A DNA stretch of 64,000 nucleotides from JBCDHN01 sp964351855 (GTDB lineage Bacteria; Verrucomicrobiota; Verrucomicrobiia; Verrucomicrobiales; DEV007), in NCBI GenBank assembly GCA_964351855.1, contig CAYGQD010000011.1:1-64000 (forward strand), read 5' to 3'. This document shows, one piece after another, positions 1 to 9,745 of the stretch (position 1 is its first letter; every line of letters starts with the position of its first letter). A model generated the notes under the pieces. The model did not search any database. It was not told the origin of the DNA and was given only the letters and a program-made list of their open reading frames with translations. Position numbers and translations under genes: made by a program.

Positions 1-182
1 CGCATGCTCCGTGCTTCTCACGTGCTTCATCGAATTTTGCTTTATCCAATCGGGCTGCGAGCGATGGCCGCGCTCGGAAAATCCGGGGGGATTCCCTTTC
101 AATTCCTCTTCCGCCAAGTGCGCTGATTCGCTACCCGGAAAAGTTCTGGATTCAGCGGAATCGGGCGAGCAACGTTACCCCA

Positions 183-2043
183 TGATTCTTCGAACGCTTT
201 CCCTCGTTTGGCTCGCCTGCAGCGCGATTTCGCTGGCGGAAGATCGTCCCAACATTGTCTGGATCAATTGTGAGGACTTGGACGAAACATTGGGCTGTTA
301 CGGCGATCCTTATGCGATCACACCGAATCTGAATCGACTGGCAGAAGACGGAATCCTCTATCGCAACGCCTTCGCCAATGCTCCCATTTGTGCCCCGGCG
401 CGGAACTGTCTCATCACCGGCGTCTATCCCACAGCCCTCGGGGCTCAGCATCTTCGCTGCGAAATCGAGCTTCCAGATTCGATCGAGCCCTTTCCGAATC
501 ACCTCAAGCGAGCTGGCTACTTCGTGACCAATTACGCCAAGACGGACTACAATTTTTCGCCGGATGGAATCTACCACTATTGGAAAAAGGACATGGCGCC
601 CTGGCGACAGCGGAAGGATCCCAATCAGCCCTTTTCAGTTTCTTCGTCTTTGGCAGCACCCACGAAGGCCCGGGGAATTTCCGCGATCGCTACGAAGCCG
701 TAGTCAAAGACCTGTCACCGGAGAAATTTCACGATCCGGATTCCGCCACCGTTCCACCTTATTTTCCGAACACGCCGAAAATGCGCGAACTCTGGGCACG
801 CTACTATGACCTGGTATCGCGGATGGATGAGGAAGCGGGTGAAGTCATTCATGCGCTGAAGGAAGACGGGCTCTGGGAGAACACGATCGTCTGGTTTTTC
901 AGCGATCACGGCCACGGCCTGCCTCGCCACAAGCGCTGGTTGCAGGATTCCGGCCTGCGCGTTCCCTTTTTGGTGCGGATTCCGGAGAAATACCAGCATC
1001 TCGCCGGTGGATTGGCTCCGGGATCAGAAAGCACGCCGCCGGTGAGTTTCGTGGATTTTGCGCCCACGGTGTTGAGCCAGGCCGGGATCGAAATTCCGGC
1101 GACGATGCAGGGACAGCCCTTTCTCGGCGAGCAAGTCGCCCCGCCCCGCCAGTATGTTTATGGAGCGCGGGATCGAGCGGATGACATGTTCGAGGTCTCG
1201 CGAGCCGTTCACGATGGGCGCTTTGTCTACATTCGCCATTTTCTGCCTCACCTCCCCTACCTCCAAGGCGGGCGGATTTTTGGGAACCAGAAAGAGTCTT
1301 TGGCGGAATTACGCCGGGCCAGAGAGGCCGATGAACTCGATCCTCTTTCCGCCAGATTGTTTGCGACCAAAAAGCCGACTGAAGAGTTTTACGACCTCGA
1401 AGTGGACCCTCATGAACTTGAGAACCGAATCGACGACCCGGCTCATGCTGAACGGATTGTAGCTATGCGATCCGAGCTGAAGCGTTGGATTCTGGAGCAT
1501 CGCGACACCGGCTTTTTGACGGAATCCGAATACACCCGTCGCGCCGAAGCGACTGGGCTCACGATCTACGAAATGGCGCGTCGCCCGGACCTCTACGATC
1601 TCCCCGNNNNNNNNNNCGGTCACGAAACCACCGCGCAAAGCACCGACAATGGCGTTCTCTACTGGAAAATCACCCGGCGTGATCCCTCCGCAACGACACC
1701 TGAAGCGCTGGCGAAGCACGTCCAACACCCGAATCCATCGATCGCCATCGCCGCCGCAGAAGTGGCCTGCCAGACCGGCCACCCCGATCTGGGATTGCCG
1801 GTTCTGGAGCGGGAGATCGCCGCCGATGATCTCCGCCTCGCCCTCGAAGCCTCCCGCGCCATCTTCAACATCGGTGAAGCCGCCAAACCGGCCATCGAAC
1901 GGATCGAAACCGTGCGGAAGAGCCTCGAAGGCGGAGATTCGAGACGGCGCTACCGGGATTTCAACTACGCCTCGTTCACCGGTTGGGCGCTGGAAGGTGC
2001 CTTGGTCAACTGTGGCGCGGCGAGTTGGGAACAGTTTGATTGA
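183..2043 (+). pseudogene. Secreted sulfatase with HEAT-like C-terminus, frameshifted
   Basis: Formylglycine-dependent sulfatase predicted to hydrolyse sulfate esters outside the cytoplasm. I start it at ATG 183 because a short signal peptide follows (about residues 1-19). The alkaline-phosphatase-fold start PNIVWINCEDLD and the CAPAR motif (Cys70, the residue oxidised to formylglycine) follow. The first frame ends at TAG 701-703, while the rest of the enzyme, including the FFSDHGHGLPRHK metal-site segment, continues in the next frame to 2043. The break lies at the run CCCTTTT (629-635): one extra T would restore PFFSFFVFGSTHEG. A 10-N gap (1607-1616) keeps the frame. The tail after it is helical and repeat-like. 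A sequencing indel is as likely as a true pseudogene. Confidence 0.85.
1607..1616. other. Assembly gap (10 N) inside the sulfatase
   Basis: Ten Ns, evidently a nominal gap size. The reading frame is open on both sides, in the same frame, so the missing length may be a multiple of three plus one. Confidence 0.95.
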
Positions 2044-2148
2044 TCGGGAAGCTTGAGAAAGTTCACCAATCGATATAGTTAAGAAATTCCAACAACCTTT
2101 CTTTGACAAAAGCCCCGGCTAGCGTGCAACTAGTAGCCGTCTCTTCCT

Positions 2149-3882
2149 ATGTCTTCGGCCATCCTCCAGATCGCTCATGATTGCGGCTGCAACGATATCA
2201 ACCGCCTCCAGGATGTGGTTTCGAGCGCGGCCAAGACGCTGACGCCGTTGACGGAAACGATTCTCGATGGAGGATTCGTGGAGGAGGAGTTGTTTCTGGA
2301 AAAGCTCAGCGAACACCTGGGCATGAGTTGGGAGCCCAATCCCCAGCCGCACACCGATCACAAACGGGCTCTGGTCAAGGCCTGTAAAGCCAGCGTGGTC
2401 GTTCGCCAGCGTATTTTGCCGCTCCGCTTCGAAGGAGATCCGGAGGACGCATCCAGCGCTCTGGTCTTGGCCTGCTCCGATCCGTTTGATGTGGTGATGC
2501 GACAAATCGTAACGAACGAGTTCGACCGTCCCCTCCACTGGGTTCTGGCTCCTCGAATCCGGATTGTGGAAGGAATCCAGGCCCTTTACGGAGTTGGAGC
2601 CGATACCTTTGAAGCGATTCTCGCGGGCCGGTCAGACTTCGACACCACCAGCGATTCTCCGGAAGTCGCCACGAATCTGGACATGGACGATGCCGAAGCG
2701 TCCGTCGTCCGCTTTGTAAACGAAATCATCCGCGATGCCCTGGAACAACGGGCCACGGACATTCACCTGGAACCCCTGAGCCACGATTTACGGATTCGCT
2801 ATCGGATCGACGGAGTCTTGCAAGAAGTTCCCGTTCCGGAGCAAATCAAAACGCTTCAATCCTCCGTCATTTCCCGATTGAAAGTGATGGCCCGGCTCGA
2901 TATCGCGGAAAAACGCAAACCCCAGGATGGGCGCATCGCCCTGCAGTTGGACGGAAAATCGATCGATGTGCGCGTGGCCACGATTCCGTCCGTGGAGGGA
3001 GAAAGCATCAGTCTGCGACTTTTGGGCCAGGAAGAGTTCAATTTGGACCGACTGGGGCTGGTGCCGACTTTGCGAGAGACGATTGACGAACTCTTGAAAG
3101 AGCCCAATGGAATCGTCCTGGTAACCGGTCCGACCGGCTCCGGAAAATCGACGACCCTTTACACGTTTCTCTCCGCCTTGAACGATGGGAGCCACCGGAT
3201 TGTGACGGTGGAAGATCCCGTGGAGCACAAATTACCCGGCGTAATCCAAATTGCGGTCAAACCGGAGATCAATCTGACCTTCGCCGCCGGATTGAGGAGT
3301 ATTCTCCGGGCAGATCCGAACGTGATTATGGTCGGGGAAGTTCGCGATTTGGAAACGGCAGAGATTTCGATCCGCTCCGCCTTAACCGGACACCTCGTTT
3401 TCAGCACCCTTCACACGAACGACGCGATCGGCGGTATCAATCGATTGGTCGATATGGGGGTGGAGCCATTTTTGGTGGGAGCCTCCGTGCGCGCCTTCCT
3501 TGGGCAACGCCTGGTGCGACGGCTCTGTCCGGATTGTCGCCGTCCGGCTTCCTTCCGAGACCAGGAACTCAAGGCGGTCGGTTTTCCGTTGGAGATTCGC
3601 GGGAGAGAGCCGCTCTATGCGCCGAACCCCGTCGGTTGCAAAGCCTGTCGCGGTCTCGGCTATCGTGGTCGAATCGCGATCTACGAAATTTGCCGAATCA
3701 CGGAAGCGATGCAGGACCTCATCGTCGCTCAAAAGCCTTATGCCACGCTGCATCGCCAAGCGGTGGAAGACGGATTCACCTCGATGCGTCACTATGGCTG
3801 GATGAAAGTGGCTGAGGGCGAGACATCAATCGAGGAAGTGATCAGCGCGACGTCGGAAGAACGCAAATCCTCCAAGGCGTAA
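2149..3882 (+). CDS. gspE: Type II secretion ATPase GspE
   Basis: Cytoplasmic hexameric ATPase that powers pseudopilus assembly in type II secretion. The 577-residue length is normal for the family. An N-terminal GspE_N-type domain is followed by the ATPase core with Walker A GPTGSGKST (about residues 327-335), an Asp-box/Walker B stretch around VGEVRDLETAE, and the zinc-binding tetracysteine pair CPDC...CKAC (about residues 460-500) typical of GspE. It is the first gene of an eleven-gene run, and its stop overlaps the gspF start by one base. A TTGACA at 2103-2108 sits 40 bases upstream, but no convincing -10 is correctly spaced. Confidence 0.95.
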   Translation: MSSAILQIAHDCGCNDINRLQDVVSSAAKTLTPLTETILDGGFVEEELFLEKLSEHLGMSWEPNPQPHTDHKRALVKACKASVVVRQRILPLRFEGDPEDASSALVLACSDPFDVVMRQIVTNEFDRPLHWVLAPRIRIVEGIQALYGVGADTFEAILAGRSDFDTTSDSPEVATNLDMDDAEASVVRFVNEIIRDALEQRATDIHLEPLSHDLRIRYRIDGVLQEVPVPEQIKTLQSSVISRLKVMARLDIAEKRKPQDGRIALQLDGKSIDVRVATIPSVEGESISLRLLGQEEFNLDRLGLVPTLRETIDELLKEPNGIVLVTGPTGSGKSTTLYTFLSALNDGSHRIVTVEDPVEHKLPGVIQIAVKPEINLTFAAGLRSILRADPNVIMVGEVRDLETAEISIRSALTGHLVFSTLHTNDAIGGINRLVDMGVEPFLVGASVRAFLGQRLVRRLCPDCRRPASFRDQELKAVGFPLEIRGREPLYAPNPVGCKACRGLGYRGRIAIYEICRITEAMQDLIVAQKPYATLHRQAVEDGFTSMRHYGWMKVAEGETSIEEVISATSEERKSSKA

Positions 3883-5132
3883 TGGCTACTTTTTACTACG
3901 AAGCGATCGATCCGAAAGGCCAGAAGGCCAAGGGCACGCTGACGGCTGCGAACCGGGCCTCGGCGACCCAGAGTCTTTGGTCCCAAGGATTGCAGCCCTT
4001 CGTTCTGGAAGATCGCGGCGGAAAAGCTCCGAAACCCGGCAAGGGACTCGCGCTGCCCGCTGCGTCGGCGGATGTGCGGAAAGGCCCCGAGCGCCTGAAG
4101 CCGCGCGACGTCATCGAATTCACCGAGGAGTTGAGCGATCTCCTCCACGCGGGCATGCAGCTGGAGCCAGCCCTGCAAGCGATGTCGGAACGAGACGATG
4201 AATCCGCTCTGAAGCGGGTCATCATCGCAGTCGTCACCGCGCTAAGGGAAGGAATGAGCTTTTCTGAATCCCTCCAGAACGTTTCTCCCAGCTTTGGCCC
4301 GCTCTATTGCACCCTCGCCCATGCCGGCGAAGTGAGCGGCTCGCTCCCGAAAATCCTCCGACGCCAAGGCGAGCACCTCAAGGTGTTGCAAGAGCTGCGC
4401 TCGCGGGTCGTCACTTCACTGATCTATCCCGCGTTTCTCATCGTTTGCGGCATTCTCGTCTGCACCCTTTTCATGACCAGCTTGGTTCCCCGTCTCTCAG
4501 AGATGCTGACGCGTAGTGGAGCCAAACTTCCGCCCCTGGCGTCAACCCTGATTGCGGTGAGTGAGTTCACCCGGCAAAGCGGCTGGATCGTCCTCGTCGT
4601 TCTCGCCGTTTTGGGGATCATCGCCTGGCGCGTTCTCGTTTCGAAACCGTTTCGACCGACCTGGGATCGCTGGCAGCTACGCCTCCCCTTCGTCGGCCCC
4701 ATGCTTCAAATCCACTTTCAAGTTCGCTTCCTGGAAACGCTTTCGAATTTGCTCCAGAACGGCTTGCCGCTCCTGCGATCGCTGGAACTCATGCAAACCG
4801 CGTCCCAGAACCAATTCCTCCGCGCCAAACTCGCCACCAACGTCGAGCAAGTGACCGATGGAATGAGCTTGTCGCGCTCCTTGCAGCTTTCAGGCATTTT
4901 TCCGAAGCAACTGACCGATATGCTGCGGGTCGGAGAGCAGTCCGGACAATTGGCCTCAACCCTGGGAAGAGTGGCGGAAAAGTATGATCGAGATTTCTCG
5001 CAACGAATCGCGAATATCAGCGGTCTTATCCAACCAATTATTATTATAATGATGGCACTACTTGTAGGAACCATGGCTTATGTCATGATTTCTGTAATCT
5101 ACGATACCGTATCAACCCTGCGTTCTCGCTAG
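3882..5132 (+). CDS. gspF: Type II secretion inner-membrane platform protein GspF
   Basis: Polytopic platform protein linking the GspE ATPase to the pseudopilus. At 416 residues it shows the family's duplicated T2SSF helical domain (about residues 70-190 and 275-395). Hydrophobic segments lie near residues 170-195, 220-245 and 375-400. The start overlaps the gspE stop by one base, so translation is probably coupled. The opening MATFYYEAIDPKGQKAKGTL is characteristic of GspF/PilC proteins. The position in the operon supports GspF over PilC. Confidence 0.95.
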   Translation: MATFYYEAIDPKGQKAKGTLTAANRASATQSLWSQGLQPFVLEDRGGKAPKPGKGLALPAASADVRKGPERLKPRDVIEFTEELSDLLHAGMQLEPALQAMSERDDESALKRVIIAVVTALREGMSFSESLQNVSPSFGPLYCTLAHAGEVSGSLPKILRRQGEHLKVLQELRSRVVTSLIYPAFLIVCGILVCTLFMTSLVPRLSEMLTRSGAKLPPLASTLIAVSEFTRQSGWIVLVVLAVLGIIAWRVLVSKPFRPTWDRWQLRLPFVGPMLQIHFQVRFLETLSNLLQNGLPLLRSLELMQTASQNQFLRAKLATNVEQVTDGMSLSRSLQLSGIFPKQLTDMLRVGEQSGQLASTLGRVAEKYDRDFSQRIANISGLIQPIIIIMMALLVGTMAYVMISVIYDTVSTLRSR

Positions 5133-5160
5133 CGAACTCCATCCTGAGATTCTCTGAACC

Positions 5161-5601
5161 ATGAAAACGATCCATCCTTGTGATTCCTTAACCCGTTCAA
5201 CTCGAGCCATGACCCTGATGGAAATGATGCTCGTTTTAGCGATCATCGCCGTCTTGCTCGGTTTGGGAGCCTTCAAAATGAAAAACGTGCTCTCAGACGC
5301 CGACGTCACCGGAGCCAGCGCGGACGTCCAGAACATCGAAACCAACTTGGTTCGGTTCAAGGCCAAGGCGATGTTTTTTCCCACGGAGCAGCAGGGCTTG
5401 ATCGCGCTGGCCGAGCCGCCATCCAGTGGACCCAAACCCAAATCATGGACACAGTGCCTGGAGAAAGAGGCATTGATCGATCCCTGGGGAAACCCCTATC
5501 AATACAACTATCCCGGGCGTAAAAACTCGGACAGCTATGATGTTTACTCGATGGGACCAGACGGAAAAGCCGGAACCGAAGACGATATTGGAAACTGGTA
5601 G
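5161..5601 (+). CDS. gspG: Major pseudopilin GspG
   Basis: Main subunit of the periplasmic type II secretion pseudopilus, processed by a prepilin peptidase that is not encoded in this window. The prepilin motif is TRA/MTLMEMM: it has Glu at +5, but Ala rather than Gly at -1 and Met rather than Phe at +1, both less common. The C-terminus has the GspG hallmarks DPWGNPY and the calcium-site region YDVYSMGPDGKAGTEDD. The 146-residue length is typical. It lies 28 bases after gspF. Confidence 0.93.
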   Translation: MKTIHPCDSLTRSTRAMTLMEMMLVLAIIAVLLGLGAFKMKNVLSDADVTGASADVQNIETNLVRFKAKAMFFPTEQQGLIALAEPPSSGPKPKSWTQCLEKEALIDPWGNPYQYNYPGRKNSDSYDVYSMGPDGKAGTEDDIGNW

Positions 5602-6046
5602 GTTTCCTCTGCGCCAAGCTGGCTTCACCCTGATCGAGGTGGTCGTGGCCATGGTGATTCTGATGGTGCTACTGGGATTGGCCGCCGTCAGTTTTCGGGG
5701 CTTGGGTCTGGAACAGGACCTAACCCGCGAAGCAGCCGCCATCCAGAGACTGGCTCAAAAAGCCCGCCTCACCGCCATTACGGACGGACGCCCAATCATC
5801 CTGGAGCTTCGCCGGGATCTCGTGCTCGCCCCGGGTCGAGAACTCAAGCTTCCGCAAAGCCAATTGGAGATTCGCCGCTGGGGAAGCTCACAGTGGGGGA
5901 CGGCAGCGGGTTTCGCCTGGCGTTTTGAGCCGAACGGGATTTGCGAACCCATCAGCCTACGGATCCTGCAGGGTAAAGCCTCTTACGAAATGACCTTTCA
6001 CCCGCTCACGGCCCTGGCTGTGGACGAACAACTCTGGATTCCATGA
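5588..6046 (+). CDS. gspH: Minor pseudopilin GspH
   Basis: Minor pseudopilin. I place the start at TTG 5588, overlapping the end of gspG by 14 bases, because this puts the prepilin motif RQAG/FTLIEVVVAM (Gly -1, Phe +1, Glu +5) after an 11-residue leader. The upstream in-frame ATG at 5537 would give an implausible 28-residue leader lying within gspG. The C-terminal beta-rich domain is consistent with GspH. The stop overlaps the gspI start. The exact start codon is an inference. Confidence 0.82.
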   Translation: METGRFPLRQAGFTLIEVVVAMVILMVLLGLAAVSFRGLGLEQDLTREAAAIQRLAQKARLTAITDGRPIILELRRDLVLAPGRELKLPQSQLEIRRWGSSQWGTAAGFAWRFEPNGICEPISLRILQGKASYEMTFHPLTALAVDEQLWIP

Positions 6047-6441
6047 AGCCACGTCACCCATCAGGCATTGCCCTACTGGAAGCCATGCTGGCACTCGCTT
6101 TGTTCGGTCTGGTGACGGTTTCTCTGGTGGGAGCCCTGCAGAATATGACGCTGCTTGCCGTGGAATCGACCCAGCAAACCTCGGCCATCCATGGAATGCG
6201 ATCGTTAATGGAGGAGAGCCTACGCGGTCCGTCCATCGAGACTGGAACCCAAGAAATTGGGCCGGATGAGATGGGAATTCTTTATCAAGTCAGCGTTACT
6301 CCCGATTTGACACAGGTAAACGAGAACGGTTTGGCGCTTCCCGACCTCTACCTCATTGAGGTTAGCGCGACGTGGCAGGAAGGAAATCGAAGGGAATCAC
6401 TCACTGCGGAAACGTTGAGAAATGTACAGCTCTATCCCTAG
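6043..6441 (+). CDS. gspI: Minor pseudopilin GspI
   Basis: Small pseudopilin with leader HPSG/IALLEAMLALALFG (Gly -1, Glu +5), 132 residues. It overlaps gspH by four bases and gspJ by twenty. GspI normally forms the tip complex with GspJ and GspK; assignment as I rather than another minor pilin rests on its size, position and the LLEAM signature. Confidence 0.82.
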   Translation: MKPRHPSGIALLEAMLALALFGLVTVSLVGALQNMTLLAVESTQQTSAIHGMRSLMEESLRGPSIETGTQEIGPDEMGILYQVSVTPDLTQVNENGLALPDLYLIEVSATWQEGNRRESLTAETLRNVQLYP

Positions 6442-7081
6442 ATCTCGTTCCGGCTTCACCCTGTTAGAAGTCTCGCTGGCCATCGCCATCGGCAGCATTT
6501 TGCTGACGGGGATTTACGAGGTCGCGCGAACGACCTTCGAACTCAGCGATGAGATCAAACAGTTGCAGCAGAAAGAGACCACTCGGAAAGCGTTCCTGGA
6601 TCTGGTGCAGAATGAATTGAGGCAGCTACCGGCGTCGGCGCGTTTTTACCGCGAACTGGGCTTGCCGGCGGAAGAACCGACCTTGTCCGCCTGGATCGTG
6701 GACGAGGCACCGATGGCTTTCAGCTTTGGCTCGGCAATGGGGCACCAACGCGTCGAACTGCTCTCCACGGTTTCACCATCGGACGCCGAATCGCTCGTCG
6801 TCCTTCTGCGCTATGAATTCGGCGACGATCGCGCGCCGATGGATCTTCCCCTGCTGGACGATCTCACCGAGTTTGAGTGGCGATTCTACGACCCGGCGCA
6901 ACAGGAGTGGCGATTTGACTGGCCGGAGCCGGGTCGCCGTCCATCGCAAATCGAGCTGACCCTGGGCGTTTCCGGAGAGCCCTCGACGCGCCACCTGTTC
7001 TGGATCCCCCAGATCGTCCCGCCTCAGTTGCTTCTTCAGCCCATTCAACGGACAACGAATCCTTCCGAGCCTCAACCATGA
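6422..7081 (+). CDS. gspJ: Minor pseudopilin GspJ
   Basis: Pseudopilin with a classical leader RSRSG/FTLLEVSLAIAIGS and a 200-residue periplasmic domain, which matches GspJ (larger than G, H and I). It lies between gspI and gspK and overlaps both (four bases with gspK). Predicted to form the pseudopilus tip with GspI and GspK. Confidence 0.82.
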   Translation: MYSSIPRSRSGFTLLEVSLAIAIGSILLTGIYEVARTTFELSDEIKQLQQKETTRKAFLDLVQNELRQLPASARFYRELGLPAEEPTLSAWIVDEAPMAFSFGSAMGHQRVELLSTVSPSDAESLVVLLRYEFGDDRAPMDLPLLDDLTEFEWRFYDPAQQEWRFDWPEPGRRPSQIELTLGVSGEPSTRHLFWIPQIVPPQLLLQPIQRTTNPSEPQP

Positions 7082-8007
7082 AACGATCCACCGGCCATCA
7101 GGAAGCGGGCTCTTCGTTGCTCGCGGTTTTCTGGCTTCTCGCCATTCTCAGCTTTGTCGTGTTCACCGGCCTGAGTTCCGTGGTGAACCAAGTCGACCGA
7201 CAAAGCGTTCAGAATCAGGCGTTTCGAGCGGAACAACTGATTGAGCGCGGACTGGCGATCGCCGCGCATTCGGGAGTGGAACCGGGGAGCCCACTGCTGC
7301 TATTTGAGCCGGAACCAACCGAATCTCTCACCGTGGTGCTGGAGAGCGAAGCCGCCCGGTTTAACCTGAATGCGCTGCTTCGGCGCGAGGATCGACAGCA
7401 ATTGCAGCAACTTTTTGCGGCTTGGGGGCTCGGTTTGGCGGAATCCGAAGGATTGATCGATCGGCTTTTGGATTGGATCGACACGGATGATTTGACCCGG
7501 GCCAATGGCGCGGAGCAAGAAGAGTATCTGGAAGCCGGATTGGCGGGTCTCCCCTTCGACCGCCCCTTTCAATCACTCGACGAAGTTGCTCAAGTTCTCG
7601 GAATGGCGGAGTTGGAGACGCTCATGCCAGATTGGCGAGATTGGCTAACCCTATGGAGTTCAACGGGAAAATTGGACCTCAATGCAGCTGCCCCCATGTT
7701 GATTCAAGTGGCCTGCAATTGCTCGCTTGTCAGCGCGGAAAGCTTTGTCCAAACCCGGAACGGATCCGATGGACTCCCCCAAACCCTCGACGACGTTCGA
7801 TTTCAGACGGTGGACGAGGCGCTTTCCTTCCTGGGAGACACGGGCCTCACTCCCGAGCAAATCGCCGCTCGACTTACCGTGACTGATCCGGTGAAGCGAG
7901 TTGCGATTGTGGCTATGGTAGGGGACTATGGGGCCCGTCGGGATGTGGTTTTATCCAAGAATGACCGGATTCAACTGCATTACTGGCGTGACTCGATGAC
8001 TCGATGA
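7078..8007 (+). CDS. gspK: Minor pseudopilin GspK
   Basis: Large pseudopilin (309 residues) that caps the pseudopilus. The leader is QEAG/SSLLAVFWLLAIL; Glu at +5 is replaced by Ala, as is normal for GspK. The periplasmic part contains helix-hairpin-helix-like and SAM-like segments (for example LIDRLLDWIDTDD and LDLNAAAPMLIQ) typical of the family. It overlaps gspJ and gspL by four bases each. Confidence 0.88.
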   Translation: MKRSTGHQEAGSSLLAVFWLLAILSFVVFTGLSSVVNQVDRQSVQNQAFRAEQLIERGLAIAAHSGVEPGSPLLLFEPEPTESLTVVLESEAARFNLNALLRREDRQQLQQLFAAWGLGLAESEGLIDRLLDWIDTDDLTRANGAEQEEYLEAGLAGLPFDRPFQSLDEVAQVLGMAELETLMPDWRDWLTLWSSTGKLDLNAAAPMLIQVACNCSLVSAESFVQTRNGSDGLPQTLDDVRFQTVDEALSFLGDTGLTPEQIAARLTVTDPVKRVAIVAMVGDYGARRDVVLSKNDRIQLHYWRDSMTR

Positions 8008-9218
8008 ATTCTCAGACTCCCAGATCCACTCTCTTGTATCCCGGCACTTCCGACTGGGAAACGTGGGTTGTTGGCGACAAGTCCGGGACCTGGAAACCGT
8101 CATCGCGGAAACAGGATGGCATGGAAGCGGCCCATTTGGCCATTCCGGTCCGGGCGCTTTGCTCCGTCCCCCTGAAGGTGAATCCCGGTGATCCGGAGGT
8201 TTTAAAAGGAATCATTCGGGTTCTGCTGGAGGGGCGTGGAATTTCACTGCCGGATCAGGGAAGAACCACGATTTCCTACTCCACCGTCCAGGAAAACCCC
8301 GATGCGGTGCAGATTCTGGCCACCGCGCTGCAAAGTCAGGGACTGAATTGGGTCCAATTTCCCGCTCGGGAATTCGAAATTTCCGCCCATTTCCAGCCTC
8401 TCCCTGAAAATGGCATCGTGATCTGGCGGGAACTGGGTCATTGGAATGTGTTGTTCACCCGGAGCGGCAAAATTGCCCATTTTCAAAGCCTCTCCCAAAC
8501 CACCCTGAATCAGGAAGCCTACCGGGAGATTCTTGCGATCCAGGAGGGATTGATTCTTCAAGATTTCATTGACCCGCCTACTTCGATTGAAGTGCTCAAC
8601 CACCCGGATGTTTCACCCGACGACCTGAAGAGCTTCCGAGAAGGTTTTCCCATCACGGTTCAGACCCAAACCGTCGAGACTCTCAAGAGTCCCATCGAGA
8701 AATCGCACCTCATCCCTCCCGAGGTGGCATCGGCGCGCCAAACCCGCCAACGGCGACAACGCCTGGTTTGGGGAATGGCCGCCATTCTCGGGATCTATCT
8801 GGCGTTCATCGCAGCATGGTTTTTTCGATTGGAAGGCAACGAGCGGGAAATTGGCCAGATGCGCGAACAGGTCACTCAGTTAGAGCCGAAAGCTCGACTC
8901 GTCCGCGAAGCTCGGATCGAGGCCGAACGATTGCGGCCTGCTTTCGATTTCGAGCTCTTTCCCCTGGAACTGTTTAACCACTGCGTTCGACTTCTTCCCG
9001 AAGAAGGCGTCAAGCTGACCTACTTCGAAGCTGGAACCGGCGTGGTTTCGCTTCGGGGAGAAGCCAGCAATTCGACTGCCGCGGTGACTTGGAAAGCCCG
9101 CCTTCTCAGTAGTGAGGCCTTTCGCGAATACCGCTGGGATTTTCCCCAACCGGAAATTCTTCCCGATAATCGCGCCCTCTTCACGGCAACCGGAACCCTC
9201 CCCATCTGGACTCCATGA
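8004..9218 (+). CDS. gspL: Type II secretion protein GspL (PilM-like)
   Basis: Bitopic protein connecting GspE to the inner-membrane platform. The cytoplasmic part (about residues 1-250) has the weakly conserved actin-like layout of GspL/PilM. A single transmembrane helix (VWGMAAILGIYLAFIAAWFF, about 253-273) leads to a periplasmic coiled coil and a ferredoxin-like C-terminal domain. It overlaps gspK and gspM by four bases. The assignment rests on topology and position more than on sequence signatures. Confidence 0.75.
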   Translation: MNSQTPRSTLLYPGTSDWETWVVGDKSGTWKPSSRKQDGMEAAHLAIPVRALCSVPLKVNPGDPEVLKGIIRVLLEGRGISLPDQGRTTISYSTVQENPDAVQILATALQSQGLNWVQFPAREFEISAHFQPLPENGIVIWRELGHWNVLFTRSGKIAHFQSLSQTTLNQEAYREILAIQEGLILQDFIDPPTSIEVLNHPDVSPDDLKSFREGFPITVQTQTVETLKSPIEKSHLIPPEVASARQTRQRRQRLVWGMAAILGIYLAFIAAWFFRLEGNEREIGQMREQVTQLEPKARLVREARIEAERLRPAFDFELFPLELFNHCVRLLPEEGVKLTYFEAGTGVVSLRGEASNSTAAVTWKARLLSSEAFREYRWDFPQPEILPDNRALFTATGTLPIWTP

Positions 9219-9745
9219 AGCTGAAATTCAATCGCCGCGAACTCATCCTCGTCAGTGCGCTTCTCGCCGTCCTGGCCATTGTGGGTCACATCGTGATTTC
9301 GGATCTTCTGACCGCTCGCGGGGAACGAATTCAAGAAGAGCATCACCAGTTGAAACTGAAGCTGGTGGATTCTCAGACTCTCCTGGAAGAACGGGATGCC
9401 TGGCTCGAAAAACGGAACTGGATCCAAAGCCATCAACCACGATTTGTCTCGGACGAGGAAGCGGAGAAGGAGCTATTGCAGGTAGCTACCTCCGCAGAAA
9501 ACCGGGCGCTTCAAGTGGAACGTCGCGAACTCCTGGAGATCCAACGGGAGGCGAATTCGGTTGAAGCAGGAATGAACCTCCAGGTTACCGGAAAGCTTGA
9601 AGACCTCCTCAACTGGCTCCATCAAATCCAGAATCCGAAGCAATTTCGCGAGATCCGCAAGCTTTCGCTCACGCCCGATCCGGCTAATGTGGCCAAAGTC
9701 ACCTGCCGCCTCACCTTAATTCGTCATTATCGGGACTCGACATGA
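9215..9745 (+). CDS. gspM: Type II secretion protein GspM-like
   Basis: A 176-residue protein with a short cytoplasmic N-terminus, one transmembrane helix (ELILVSALLAVLAIVGHIVI), a charged coiled coil (about 35-85) and a C-terminal alpha/beta domain. This is the GspM/PilO layout. It overlaps gspL and the next gene by four bases each. Sequence conservation in this family is poor, so the call is from topology and operon position. Confidence 0.7.
   Translation: MKLKFNRRELILVSALLAVLAIVGHIVISDLLTARGERIQEEHHQLKLKLVDSQTLLEERDAWLEKRNWIQSHQPRFVSDEEAEKELLQVATSAENRALQVERRELLEIQREANSVEAGMNLQVTGKLEDLLNWLHQIQNPKQFREIRKLSLTPDPANVAKVTCRLTLIRHYRDST

Noticed and set aside
2103..2148. Promoter for the T2SS operon from TTGACA
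   Set aside because: No -10-like hexamer at 16-19 bases; TAGTAG lies 22 bases away. Not strong enough to list.
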